Source: Rhizobium sp. FKY42 (GTDB taxonomy: Bacteria; Pseudomonadota; Alphaproteobacteria; Rhizobiales; Rhizobiaceae). From it: a stretch of 64,000 nucleotides of DNA. The DNA is taken from positions 62,001 through 126,000 of the forward strand of contig NZ_STGA01000029.1 of assembly GCF_005222835.1 (NCBI RefSeq), in the 5' to 3' direction. A program made the position numbers and the translations under genes. Under the pieces are notes generated by a model. That model searched no databases. It was not told the origin of the DNA and worked only from the letters and a program-made list of their open reading frames with translations. Numbering within the stretch: the stretch's first letter is position 1; the number at the start of each line of letters is the position of its first letter. Below are positions 56,527 to 64,000 of the stretch, piece after piece.

Positions 56527-58845
56527 TCAAGCAGACTGCATATCCACGCCCAGATCTGCGAATGTTCTGTTGAGAGTGAGCAGCAGATCGGAGCGCGCGC
56601 CTGTCTCTGTTCCGACATCACGCAGATAGCACCGAAGCTCGAAGTTCAGCATGCTGGCGCCAAGGTTTCGCAGGAAGACCTGCGGAGCGGGCTGTGCGAG
56701 GATGGCCGGATGGTTTTTCGCAGTCTCCAGCAGGATCTGGCGAATGCCGTCGATATCCGCATGGCGCGAGACATTGATCGGAATGATCATGCGCCCTGCC
56801 CGCGAACTCAAGGTCATGTTCTTGACCGTTCCGGCAATCAGGTCGGCATTGGGGATGATGACATCATGGCGGTCGAAGGTTTCGATCCGCGTCGAGCGAA
56901 CGGCAATCTTTCGCACAATGCCTGAGAAGCCCGAGACCTCGATCCAGTCACCCTCCTTGATCGGTCGCTCGATCAGGAGAATGATGCCGGATACGAAGTT
57001 CGACACGATCGTCTGCATGCCGAAACCGACGCCGACCGAAAGAGCGCCCGCGATGATGGCGAGGTTCGAAAGATTGAGCCCCGCGACAGAAATCGCCATC
57101 AGCGCCGAGACGATGAAGCCAACATAGCCGAGCCCGGTCCGGATCGCGTTGCGCCCGCCACTGTCGATCCTGGTCTTGGGCAATACCAAACGTTCGGCCA
57201 GCCGCTGCACCCAGCGTGTCAGCAGCATACCGAAGAGGAAGGTGACGACGAGGACGACGAGCACTTTGGGTGACAGTCGGGCACCGCCGAGATCGACTCC
57301 GTTCTGAATGAGCCGCCACAGCTCTGCGAGTTCCGCTTCACGCGCACCCCACACGATTGCGAGAAGCGGCAGACTGACCAGGACGATCACTGCCGCAATG
57401 ACCATGGATGCCAGTTCCAGCGATGATTGCTGACCGCGCAAGGCGCCGCGCACCGGCAGCATCACCACATAGTGCAGGATGAAGGCCAGGCCGAAGATCG
57501 CGATACTGCCCATGATGGGTGCGAGCACCGCGCGCGCCAGAGGCACGTAACCGATCGCCGCAGCCATAACGGATAGAACCGCGATAACCTGGACCGCTCG
57601 ACCGGCGATACGGAAGAAGCCGGGACCGAAGGGAGCGTCATCATCCTCATCCGTCGCTACTTCCACCGCAACTTTCTGGAGGATATTCGCGAACACAAAG
57701 AGAATAACGCAGCCAATGACGATGCTGATGCTCTGCAGGGCCGAACTTCCACCCCGGGAAAAGGCAAAATCCTCCGTCAGTCCTTCCATCAGAAGTTCCA
57801 GCCCCATGGATCCGGCAAACGCCATACCGAGCCAATAACAGGAGCGGGAAAGGCCATCGCTTAACCGGATAAGACGCAGTGCGGGCTGGCTGGGCGCGTA
57901 GAGTACATTGCCAATCGAATTTGCGACGACAAATGCGATGGCAATCGCGATGGCGGCACCGGAGGTGTTCTGGATTGATTTGATGCCGTCTTCCAGCAGA
58001 ACCGCCGCGATAACAACAAGACTGGCGGCGATGAGCGAAAAAACCAGCCGTATCACGTGTACGCCGAGAGCCTGCCCGACGAAGCGCACCGATCCCGCAG
58101 GCGCCGATATACGACGTTCGAGATAGACCAACAGCAAGTGACCGAGGCCGACTGGCAAAAGAAAGGTTACGAGCAAAAGCAAGGCGGCCGGGATCAGCCG
58201 ATCGCCGACAAAATCGAACGGCTCGGTCGAAGGCATACGGAGCCGGGTTATGTCGTCGGTTATCTTCGCATCCAGCCGATCGAAATCGCTCATCATGGCC
58301 GACCAGCTTGAGGGAACAAGAGGTGACGGCCGGAGCTCGAAAAGGCTTGTCGCGGAACGCGAACGGACGAGTCTGTCAATCTCCTCGATCAAAACGTTTG
58401 CTCTGGCGGATGCCTGTTTGGCATTCATCACCGGTTCGCGCGCCTTGGCCAGTTCGTCACCCAACTCCTTACGCCGTGCCGCAACCAGATCCGGCTCTTT
58501 GTCATCTTTGCCGGGAGCGGGCCCCAGGGTCGCAAGCTGCGCCTCCAGCAATCGTATGGAAAGCCCTGCTCCGTCTACAATTGCATCGGCTTCGGATCGC
58601 TGGCTGGCGAGTTCGGATCGAAGGACTTCGAACGCATCGGATGACGCCTCACCCGATTGCAGGGCTTGCTCGGCTCTTTGGGCGGTCTGGGCCCACTCTA
58701 GTGCCGGGTCCCCTGCCTTCGTCTGCGCAGCAGCAACCTTCGGATCGAGCGTCGCAAGGCTGACGAGTGCAACAAGAAGCAAGAGACAAGACGCAAACCA
58801 AGGCTTGCCCGATTTGATCGCTGCAACAGCTCCGTGCGGCTTCAT
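56527..58845 (-). CDS. Large MscS-family mechanosensitive channel (DUF3772)
   Basis: A 772-residue inner membrane protein with a signal-like first helix (residues 17-35), a periplasmic coiled-coil N-terminal domain of the DUF3772 type (about 40-200), roughly ten membrane segments, and a C-terminal MscS pore and cytoplasmic domain: the pore helix region ALSVGVGFGMQTIVSNFVSG and the following LIERPIKEGDWIEVSGFSG. Such channels open under membrane tension and protect from osmotic down-shock. I start it at 58845 (MKPHGAVAAIK), which has a GGGGG site 8-12 bases upstream, rather than at 58917. It is separated from the transpeptidase by a terminator. Confidence 0.9.
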   Translation of the reverse strand: MKPHGAVAAIKSGKPWFASCLLLLVALVSLATLDPKVAAAQTKAGDPALEWAQTAQRAEQALQSGEASSDAFEVLRSELASQRSEADAIVDGAGLSIRLLEAQLATLGPAPGKDDKEPDLVAARRKELGDELAKAREPVMNAKQASARANVLIEEIDRLVRSRSATSLFELRPSPLVPSSWSAMMSDFDRLDAKITDDITRLRMPSTEPFDFVGDRLIPAALLLLVTFLLPVGLGHLLLVYLERRISAPAGSVRFVGQALGVHVIRLVFSLIAASLVVIAAVLLEDGIKSIQNTSGAAIAIAIAFVVANSIGNVLYAPSQPALRLIRLSDGLSRSCYWLGMAFAGSMGLELLMEGLTEDFAFSRGGSSALQSISIVIGCVILFVFANILQKVAVEVATDEDDDAPFGPGFFRIAGRAVQVIAVLSVMAAAIGYVPLARAVLAPIMGSIAIFGLAFILHYVVMLPVRGALRGQQSSLELASMVIAAVIVLVSLPLLAIVWGAREAELAELWRLIQNGVDLGGARLSPKVLVVLVVTFLFGMLLTRWVQRLAERLVLPKTRIDSGGRNAIRTGLGYVGFIVSALMAISVAGLNLSNLAIIAGALSVGVGFGMQTIVSNFVSGIILLIERPIKEGDWIEVSGFSGIVRKIAVRSTRIETFDRHDVIIPNADLIAGTVKNMTLSSRAGRMIIPINVSRHADIDGIRQILLETAKNHPAILAQPAPQVFLRNLGASMLNFELRCYLRDVGTETGARSDLLLTLNRTFADLGVDMQSA

Positions 58846-58943
58846 GCTGACACTTGCCCCCAAAGTTCCCTTTATTCGGGAAATCAGATGGCTCTCGCGA
58901 ATGCAAGAGCCATTCATTGATAATGAAAGCGATGGGCCAAAAA

Positions 58944-58975
58944 TGAAAAAGACCGACCTCGCGAGGAGATCGGCC
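58944..58975 (-). terminator. Intrinsic terminator after the L,D-transpeptidase gene
   Basis: On the minus strand AGGCCGA pairs with TCGGTCT (one G-U) with an inner CCTC-GC-GAGG palindrome, followed by TTTTTCATTTT. It lies 25 bases after the transpeptidase stop. Confidence 0.75.
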
Positions 58976-59000
58976 TTCCAGATCTAATAGATGCAAATTT

Positions 59001-60338
59001 TTACTGCTGTGGCAGCATATCCTGTTCAATCGAGCCGGGATTTTGCTCCGTACCAGTCTTGGTTTGCAGCGCGAGTTCGGTTGCACCATCACGCTGGTAG
59101 ATATCGTCGCGGAATTGAACGACGCCATCCCTTGCAGACCAGGCCGTAATGTACACGAAATAGACTGGAACTTCCTGTGCCAGTTTGATGGGCGTGTTTT
59201 CGCCCGTTGCAATGACACGCTCGATTTCCTGGCGGCTCCACGGAGGCGTATCACGCAGCAACCAGGTCACGAGATCTCGAACGTTCTGGACACGAACGCA
59301 GCCGGATGATTCAAAGCGCATCAACTTGTTGAACAACCCCTGCTGTGGGGTGTCATGCATGTATTCGCCGTTCTTGTTATGAAAGTTGATCTTCGTGGAC
59401 GCCATGGCGTTGATCTTGCCCGGGTCCTGACGGAACATCAGGTTTGGTGCCTTCGGCGCATTCCAGTCAACCGTTTCCGGCGCGACTTCCTGACCCCTGC
59501 CATCGAAAAGACGGATGTTGTTGCGCTTCAGGTAGGTCGGGTCCTTACGCATCAGCGGCACGATGTCTTTTTCGACGATCGAGCGGGGAGCCGTCCAATA
59601 TGGGTTCAGAATGACTTCGTAGATCTTGGAATTCACAAGATGGGTCGGGCGGTCGATACGACCTACAATGGCCGTATTGCGCAGAACGACGCGGTCCGAT
59701 TCGACTGCCTCGATATAGGCCGCCGGGATGTTCACCATGACATGGCGAATGCCGAGATCGCCCGCCATCGCTTGCACCCGAACAAGGTTCGTCTGCAACT
59801 GCATGAGGCGCGTTTCTGCAGGAACGTTCAAAGCCTTAAGCGTGAACTCACCCAAAACGCCGTCGGCCGGAAGACCATGGCGAACCTGGAAACGCTTGAT
59901 GGCGCTATCGACGTAGGAGTCAAACGAGTTCGACATACCGGCATTGCGTGCAAGATCGCCAGAGATCATCAGGCGCTGACGAAGTTGCTGAACAGCCGGA
60001 TCGGCATTGCCGATGCGCAAGCCCGCCTGCCCGGGCGTTACCCGAGGCCAGCCGCCATTGGAGACGATGCCCTGATATTCACCGATCGCCTGCTGAATGT
60101 AACCCGGTGCCTGTGACCCGAGAACGGGATTGTTGGAAACAACATTGACTGTCGCGCGCGAGGCCGCGCTGGCGTCGAACTGATCGTCCCATGCACCGCG
60201 GCCAGGAGCTGAAATGATGTCCTGAAGTGCGTCCTGAGCCAGAACCGGTGCAGCCACCGCAGCGGCTCCAAGCGAGACTGCCGACCGCAGGAGCGATCTG
60301 CGCGAGATAAGTTCGAAGTTGTTCTTGTTCGACATCAC
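59001..60338 (-). CDS. L,D-transpeptidase with peptidoglycan-binding domain
   Basis: A 445-residue exported cell-wall enzyme that makes 3-3 (meso-DAP) crosslinks or attaches proteins to peptidoglycan. The N-terminus SRRSLLRSAVSLGAAAVAAP looks like a Tat signal. A peptidoglycan-binding domain occupies about residues 100-170 (VQQLRQRLMISGD and FQVRHGLPADGVLGEFTLKAL). The YkuD catalytic domain ends with HDTPQQGLFNKLMRFESSGC, catalytic C347, then VRV. Adjacent codons allow start at 60338 or 60335. It lies downstream of a MarR-type gene matching LdtR, so it is the likely LdtP. Confidence 0.93.
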   Translation of the reverse strand: MMSNKNNFELISRRSLLRSAVSLGAAAVAAPVLAQDALQDIISAPGRGAWDDQFDASAASRATVNVVSNNPVLGSQAPGYIQQAIGEYQGIVSNGGWPRVTPGQAGLRIGNADPAVQQLRQRLMISGDLARNAGMSNSFDSYVDSAIKRFQVRHGLPADGVLGEFTLKALNVPAETRLMQLQTNLVRVQAMAGDLGIRHVMVNIPAAYIEAVESDRVVLRNTAIVGRIDRPTHLVNSKIYEVILNPYWTAPRSIVEKDIVPLMRKDPTYLKRNNIRLFDGRGQEVAPETVDWNAPKAPNLMFRQDPGKINAMASTKINFHNKNGEYMHDTPQQGLFNKLMRFESSGCVRVQNVRDLVTWLLRDTPPWSRQEIERVIATGENTPIKLAQEVPVYFVYITAWSARDGVVQFRDDIYQRDGATELALQTKTGTEQNPGSIEQDMLPQQ

Positions 60339-60676
60339 TCAATCCATCTAACCCGACAGCACAGCGTCAATGCCTATACCGGATATGGTTAATAAAGCGT
60401 CGTGGAGATTAGGCTGCTCCGAAAATCCACGTTCGTTCCGACGCTGGGAGCCTCTGAATGGAGAGGACAAGTTGCGCCACAACACTTGTTTCGCGGTCCC
60501 ATAGCAATATGGCCAATTCTTGTCAGGAGCGTTTCGGTCACAGCGGTGTGTAAAATTCGTGACCGCATGAACCCATCACGTACGAAACCGGACGCGCTGG
60601 GCACGTCCGGTTTTCGAGATGGAGGTCCTCTGTGGCGTTGGCAAGCCAGTCCGGTGGATCGGACTGAACCGCCTCA
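60339..60676. other. Intergenic stretch between the transpeptidase gene and ldtR
   Basis: 338 bases without a credible gene. It contains a hairpin (60585-60613) and, closer to the transpeptidase start, the region where an LdtR operator and the promoter should be. I cannot define the binding site by eye. Confidence 0.55.
60585..60613. terminator. Hairpin after ldtR
   Basis: AAACCGGACG (60585-60594) pairs perfectly with CGTCCGGTTT (60604-60613) around a nine-base loop. It lies about 65 bases past the ldtR stop on the minus strand. The T tract is short on that strand. Confidence 0.5.
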
Positions 60677-61192
60677 TCACATGCGATAGGCGATTGTGTC
60701 GTTCCAGAAGCGATCAAGGCGCTGGAGCAGTTTGTTCATCTGCATGAATTCCGGCTCGCCGATCCCGCCAACCTTTTCGATCGAGCCGATGTGGCGCTCG
60801 TAGAGCTTGCCAACAACTTCTGCGATTTCCTGCCCGCTCTTGGTCAGGCTGATGCGAACCGACCGACGGTCGATACGCGAGCGCTGGTGGTTGATGAAAC
60901 CGAGGTCGACAAGCTTCTTGACGTTGTAGGAAACGTTCGAGCCGAGGTAGTAACCACGGGAGCGCAGCTCGCCAGCGGTCAGTTCGGAATTGCCAATGTT
61001 GAAGAGCAAGAGTGCCTGGACGGCATTGATGTCGTCGCGGCCCTGACGATCGAACTCGTCCTTGATCACATCGAGCAGGCGGCGATGCAGGCGCTCGACG
61101 AGGTGCAGGGATTCCATGTAAAGATTACGGATAGTTTCTTCATGACTATCGGCTGCTGCAGTTGCCTGCGGCTTGATCTGGTTGTTCAACAT
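60677..61192 (-). CDS. ldtR: MarR-family regulator, LdtR type
   Basis: A 171-residue winged-helix regulator. The DNA-binding part includes INAVQALLLFNIGNSELTAG, ELRSRGYYLGSNVSYNVKKL and GFINHQRSRIDRRSVRISLT (residues 55-120). This sequence and the neighbouring L,D-transpeptidase gene match LdtR, which in Liberibacter and Sinorhizobium controls a transpeptidase and stress tolerance by sensing small aromatic ligands. The assignment of symbol rests on that synteny and on sequence memory. The ATG at 61192 starts MLNNQIKPQATAAADSHEE; upstream DNA is AT-rich. Confidence 0.85.
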   Translation of the reverse strand: MLNNQIKPQATAAADSHEETIRNLYMESLHLVERLHRRLLDVIKDEFDRQGRDDINAVQALLLFNIGNSELTAGELRSRGYYLGSNVSYNVKKLVDLGFINHQRSRIDRRSVRISLTKSGQEIAEVVGKLYERHIGSIEKVGGIGEPEFMQMNKLLQRLDRFWNDTIAYRM

Positions 61193-61422
61193 GTCTGCCT
61201 CACTGTTTTGTTTGGCGGTGTTGGTTTTTCTTCCCGCCTTGTGAGTGACACTATCGAATGCTCATAAAATTCGACTTAAAACACAGGGCTAATGAAACCC
61301 TAACGCATCTTTTCCCTAGCTCGAGCGATTGGCACCACCCATACCGGAATAATAAATTCTGCTTTTTATTCAATCGCTTACGTTTAAATTTTTAGCCAAA
61401 TCGAGCCGTAAAAGCTTGAAAA

Positions 61423-61863
61423 TCAAGGTAAATCAATCCTTACCCGCTCTTCAAACTTCCTCTTTTCTTCCACCCAAAGCGCGATCCTGAAAAGGATATA
61501 GAGTGCAGCAACCAGCGCGTGGAGCAAAGGAACAACAAGATTGCGTCCGAAGATTTCGGGCCAGACCTGGTACATGAGAACCTGGGTACCCGCACCGATG
61601 ACCCAGAGCACCGGTCCCCAGGATGTCGCCATCCAGAGACCGAGCGACGCGACCGGAAAGACGACCGCCAGCGCCGAACCCGCGACACGCCAAGGGAGCG
61701 TCAGGAGATCGAACCTGGCGCGCCCGCCGAAGGAATAGCCGACCAGCATGCTCCAGTACTGGAGACCAAACCAAAGGCAAACGATGGCTATGCCGCGCAG
61801 GAACACGACAAACAGAATTTCGGCGATACTGCGCTTCGGCGACGTGGGTGAATCATTCTCCAT
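61423..61863 (-). CDS. DUF6163 membrane protein
   Basis: A 146-residue inner membrane protein with four hydrophobic helices (about residues 14-35, 52-74, 80-105 and 108-130) and a charged C-terminus (EEKRKFEERVRIDLP). It resembles DUF6163, a Rhizobiales-restricted family of unknown function. I start it at ATG 61863 (MENDSPTSPKRSIAEILF); the much longer open frame to the right has no membrane or family features and overlaps hemB on the other strand. Confidence 0.8.
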   Translation of the reverse strand: MENDSPTSPKRSIAEILFVVFLRGIAIVCLWFGLQYWSMLVGYSFGGRARFDLLTLPWRVAGSALAVVFPVASLGLWMATSWGPVLWVIGAGTQVLMYQVWPEIFGRNLVVPLLHALVAALYILFRIALWVEEKRKFEERVRIDLP

Positions 61864-61981
61864 GCGGACAGGATAGCCTCGTTGAATGATCCATGCCAGA
61901 GCATCCGACCCCCTGCCCCTCGCCTTCAACCGCCCCGCATGATAGGGCAGACGCCACAACTGGAATGCAATGAGGTCTGTC

Positions 61982-62995
61982 ATGAGCAATAAGACACATC
62001 TTGTCGATGAGATCACCGGCCACCGTCGCATGCGGCGCAACCGAAAGGCAGACTGGACGCGCAGGCTGACGCAGGAGAACCGGCTGACCGTCGATGATCT
62101 TATCTGGCCCATTTTCATCGTGCCAGGGACAAACATCGTTGATCCGATCAGGGCGATGCCAGGCGTGAACCGCATGAGTGTCGACAAGGCGGTGGAAGCG
62201 CTGCGCGAGGCAGCCGACCTTGGCATTCCGGCCGTTGCCCCCTTTCCCGACATAGAAATGGAAAAGCGGGATCAGACAGGCTCACAGATCCTGGAGCGCG
62301 ACAATCTCATCAATCAGTTCACCCGCGCCGTCAAACAGGCCGTTCCGAACATCGGCCTCATTACGGATGTGGCGCTCGATCCCTTTACCAGCCACGGACA
62401 CGACGGAATTTTGCGCGACGGCATAATCATCAATGATGAAACCGTGGATCAGGTGTCGCGCGCCGCCGTCATGCAGGCCGATGCCGGTGCCGACATTATC
62501 GCCCCATCGGAAATGATGGACGGGCGGATTGGCGCAATTCGCCGCGCACTGGATGCGGCAGGTCATCAGGATGTCGGCATCATGTCCTATGCCACGAAGT
62601 TTTCTTCCGGCTTTTACGGCCCTTACCGCGAAGCCATCAACACCGGCGGCCTGCTGAAAGGCGACAAGAACAGCTATTACATCAGCCCAGCCAATGGCAC
62701 CGAGGCACTGCGCGATGCCGCCCTCGATGTGGAAGAAGGCGCGGACATGCTGATGGTGAAGCCCGGCATCGCCTATCTCGATATCTGCTGGCGCATGAAG
62801 GAAGCCTTTGGCCTTCCCACCTACGCCTATCAGGTTTCCGGTGAATATACGCAGATCAAGGCCGCTGCCATGAATGGCTGGATCGATGGCGAGCGCATCA
62901 TGATGGAGACCCTGCTCTGCTTCAAGCGCGCGGGCTGTGACGGTATCCTGACCTATTTCGCGATGGAGGTCGCCAGGAAGCTCGCCCGGGCCTAA
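61982..62995 (+). CDS. hemB: Delta-aminolevulinic acid dehydratase
   Basis: HemB condenses two aminolevulinate molecules to porphobilinogen in heme synthesis. The 337-residue protein has the two Schiff-base lysines K206 (SYATKFSSGFYGP) and K260 (MLMVKPGIAYLD). The metal region is DVALDPFTSHGHDG (129-142): aspartates replace the zinc cysteines of the E. coli enzyme, so this is the magnesium/monovalent-cation class as in Bradyrhizobium. The ATG at 61982 follows GAGG by 6 bases; an ATG 12 bases earlier is also in frame. It is divergent from DUF6163. Confidence 0.97.
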   Translation: MSNKTHLVDEITGHRRMRRNRKADWTRRLTQENRLTVDDLIWPIFIVPGTNIVDPIRAMPGVNRMSVDKAVEALREAADLGIPAVAPFPDIEMEKRDQTGSQILERDNLINQFTRAVKQAVPNIGLITDVALDPFTSHGHDGILRDGIIINDETVDQVSRAAVMQADAGADIIAPSEMMDGRIGAIRRALDAAGHQDVGIMSYATKFSSGFYGPYREAINTGGLLKGDKNSYYISPANGTEALRDAALDVEEGADMLMVKPGIAYLDICWRMKEAFGLPTYAYQVSGEYTQIKAAAMNGWIDGERIMMETLLCFKRAGCDGILTYFAMEVARKLARA

Positions 62996-63073
62996 CTCAA
63001 ACGACAGAGAAGCCATATTGCAGGTTTAACCAAGGCTTCCCATATCTGTTGCACCAACTGAGGGAGACCCTTG

Positions 63074-63532
63074 ATGTCGTTCGATAACAGCACTGTCGTT
63101 GCCGCACCGGAAGATTGGCGCGCTTACCGCGGCGTGCTGTCTCGCCGGATCTTCGCCTTCGTGATCGATTATATGCTGGTTCTGCTTCTGTGCATCCCGG
63201 CTGCGATCGTGGTGTTCTTCCTCGGCATCATCACCCTCGGGCTTGGCTTCTTTCTCTATCCGGCGCTCTTCGTCATCGTCGCACTGATCTATTTCGGCAT
63301 GACGCTCGGTGGTCGTTCGCAGGCCAGCCCCGGCATGCGGGCAGCGGGTATCGCGATGATGCGGGCCGACGGTCGTCGCCTGGATTTCATGACCGCAGTC
63401 GTTCATATGGTGCTTTTCTGGATCTTGAACTCGATCCTGACACCACTGATCCTGCTTGCAGGCCTTTTTACAGATCGCTCTCGTCTCGTGCACGATATGC
63501 TGCTCGGAACGGTGATTGTGCGTACGGTTTGA
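63074..63532 (+). CDS. RDD-family membrane protein
   Basis: A 152-residue protein with three hydrophobic helices (about residues 27-55, 58-75 and 108-125). The RDD signature begins at RRIFAFVIDYMLVLLLCIPA (arginines and aspartate in the first helix) and ends in DRSRLVHDMLLGTVIVR. Function of RDD proteins is mostly unknown; some are sodium/proton antiporters. The ATG at 63074 follows GGGAGA. It lies 78 bases after hemB and before the transferase gene, an order common in Rhizobiaceae. Confidence 0.88.
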   Translation: MSFDNSTVVAAPEDWRAYRGVLSRRIFAFVIDYMLVLLLCIPAAIVVFFLGIITLGLGFFLYPALFVIVALIYFGMTLGGRSQASPGMRAAGIAMMRADGRRLDFMTAVVHMVLFWILNSILTPLILLAGLFTDRSRLVHDMLLGTVIVRTV

Positions 63533-63646
63533 TCGCTTCAAGTTGTGCCGCTTCTGTTGACCTTTTGGGAAGTTGCGCCATGCTACTGATTCAGGCTCGG
63601 GAGGCGTTTGTGCCGACCGGACGTTAGCAAAGGTCAAGCTCTACGC

Positions 63647-64000
63647 ATGAATACCCAGGCAACGCCATCTCCTCAGTTCTATCTGACGGCACCGGCAGCC
63701 TGCCCGTATCTTGCGGGCGAGATGGAACGCAAGGTCTTCACGCACCTTGTTGGTCCTCGCGCCGCCGAGATGAACGACCTTTTGACCCAGGGCGGGTTTC
63801 GCCGCTCGCAAAACATTGCGTATCGTCCGGCCTGTGAAGGATGCAGGGCCTGCGTTTCTGTTCGTATTTTGGCCAACGAATTCGAGCCTAATCGAACCAT
63901 GCGCAAGGTATTGAGTGCGAATCGGGATCTTGTGGGGACAATGGTCCCGACCCAACCTTCGACCGAACAGTTCACCCTCTTTCGGCAATACCTTGATAGC
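63647..64000 (+). CDS. bpt: Aspartate/glutamate leucyltransferase (Bpt/Ate family), N-terminal part
   Basis: The first 118 codons of a gene cut by the right edge. The translated start ([20 protein letters not shown]) with [16 protein letters not shown] and the cysteines of [14 protein letters not shown] matches bacterial aminoacyl-tRNA-protein transferases, which put leucine on N-terminal Asp or Glu to mark proteins for ClpAP. Bpt is the usual alphaproteobacterial member; the arginyl type (Ate) cannot be excluded from this part alone. It follows the RDD gene by 114 bases. Confidence 0.9.
   Translation, partial: MNTQATPSPQFYLTAPAACPYLAGEMERKVFTHLVGPRAAEMNDLLTQGGFRRSQNIAYRPACEGCRACVSVRILANEFEPNRTMRKVLSANRDLVGTMVPTQPSTEQFTLFRQYLDS

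Noticed and set aside
61864..62253. Extension of the DUF6163 frame by 130 codons
   Set aside because: It overlaps hemB on the opposite strand and has no membrane or family character; the ATG at 61863 starts a normal family member.

Overview
The window is a stretch of core chromosome from an alphaproteobacterium of the order Hyphomicrobiales (Rhizobiales), most likely family Rhizobiaceae (Agrobacterium/Rhizobium group). Reasons: the 14-gene nuo operon with an extra helix-hairpin-helix gene, the plsX-fabH-ihfA-merR block, the ldtR/L,D-transpeptidase pair, a DUF6163 protein, a magnesium-type HemB, and a polysaccharide locus with the gene content I remember for the Agrobacterium unipolar polysaccharide (upp) genes. 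Base composition is evenly GC-rich and coding density is high. I see no insertion sequence, prophage, CRISPR array or plasmid function.

Layout. 1-12988 (minus): complex I operon nuoA-B-C-D, a small exported protein, nuoE-F, a helix-hairpin-helix protein, nuoG-H-I-J-K-L and the first codons of nuoM. 12989-14138: gene-poor stretch with two identical tRNA-Asp genes (minus) and tRNA-Val (plus). 14139-16535 (minus): sugar-nucleotide epimerase and a membrane diguanylate cyclase. 16667-22275 (plus): proteostasis block clpP-clpX-lon-hupB, with a good heat-shock promoter candidate before clpP. 22360-26470: DMT transporter, cupin, O-acetylhomoserine sulfhydrylase, DUF6455, CoA-binding protein and an exported cysteine-rich protein. 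26582-31101 (plus): rplM-rpsI, a monooxygenase-fold protein, an agmatinase-family enzyme, argC and a LigB-type dioxygenase. 31112-32542: heme A synthase and DUF2842. 32769-41368: polysaccharide assembly locus (acyltransferase, Wzz-like protein, Wza-like lipoprotein, glycosyltransferase, initiating sugar-phosphate transferase, Wzy/ligase-like membrane protein). 41400-43022: small unknown genes, tRNA-Pro and a gene-poor stretch. 43023-48149: merR, ihfA, fabH, plsX, DUF177, CBP3-like chaperone and a BamE-like lipoprotein. 48228-58845 (minus): hppA, an MFS permease, nusB-ribH-ribE-ribD-nrdR-glyA and a large MscS channel. 59001-64000: L,D-transpeptidase and its likely regulator LdtR, DUF6163, hemB, an RDD protein and the start of the aminoacyl-tRNA-protein transferase gene.

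How it fits together. Most genes serve central functions: respiration (nuo, ctaA, CBP3-like protein, hppA), ATP-dependent proteolysis, translation, fatty acid and phospholipid initiation, riboflavin, one-carbon and heme synthesis, and envelope maintenance. The main accessory module is the polysaccharide locus. The least explained items are two extra genes inside the nuo operon, a Wzz/BY-kinase-like protein whose ATP-binding motifs are degraded, several small exported or cysteine-rich proteins, and the gene-poor stretch after tRNA-Pro. I found no convincing new multi-gene system; the best leads are listed as findings. All identifications come from reading the sequence and from memory of protein families; no search was run.
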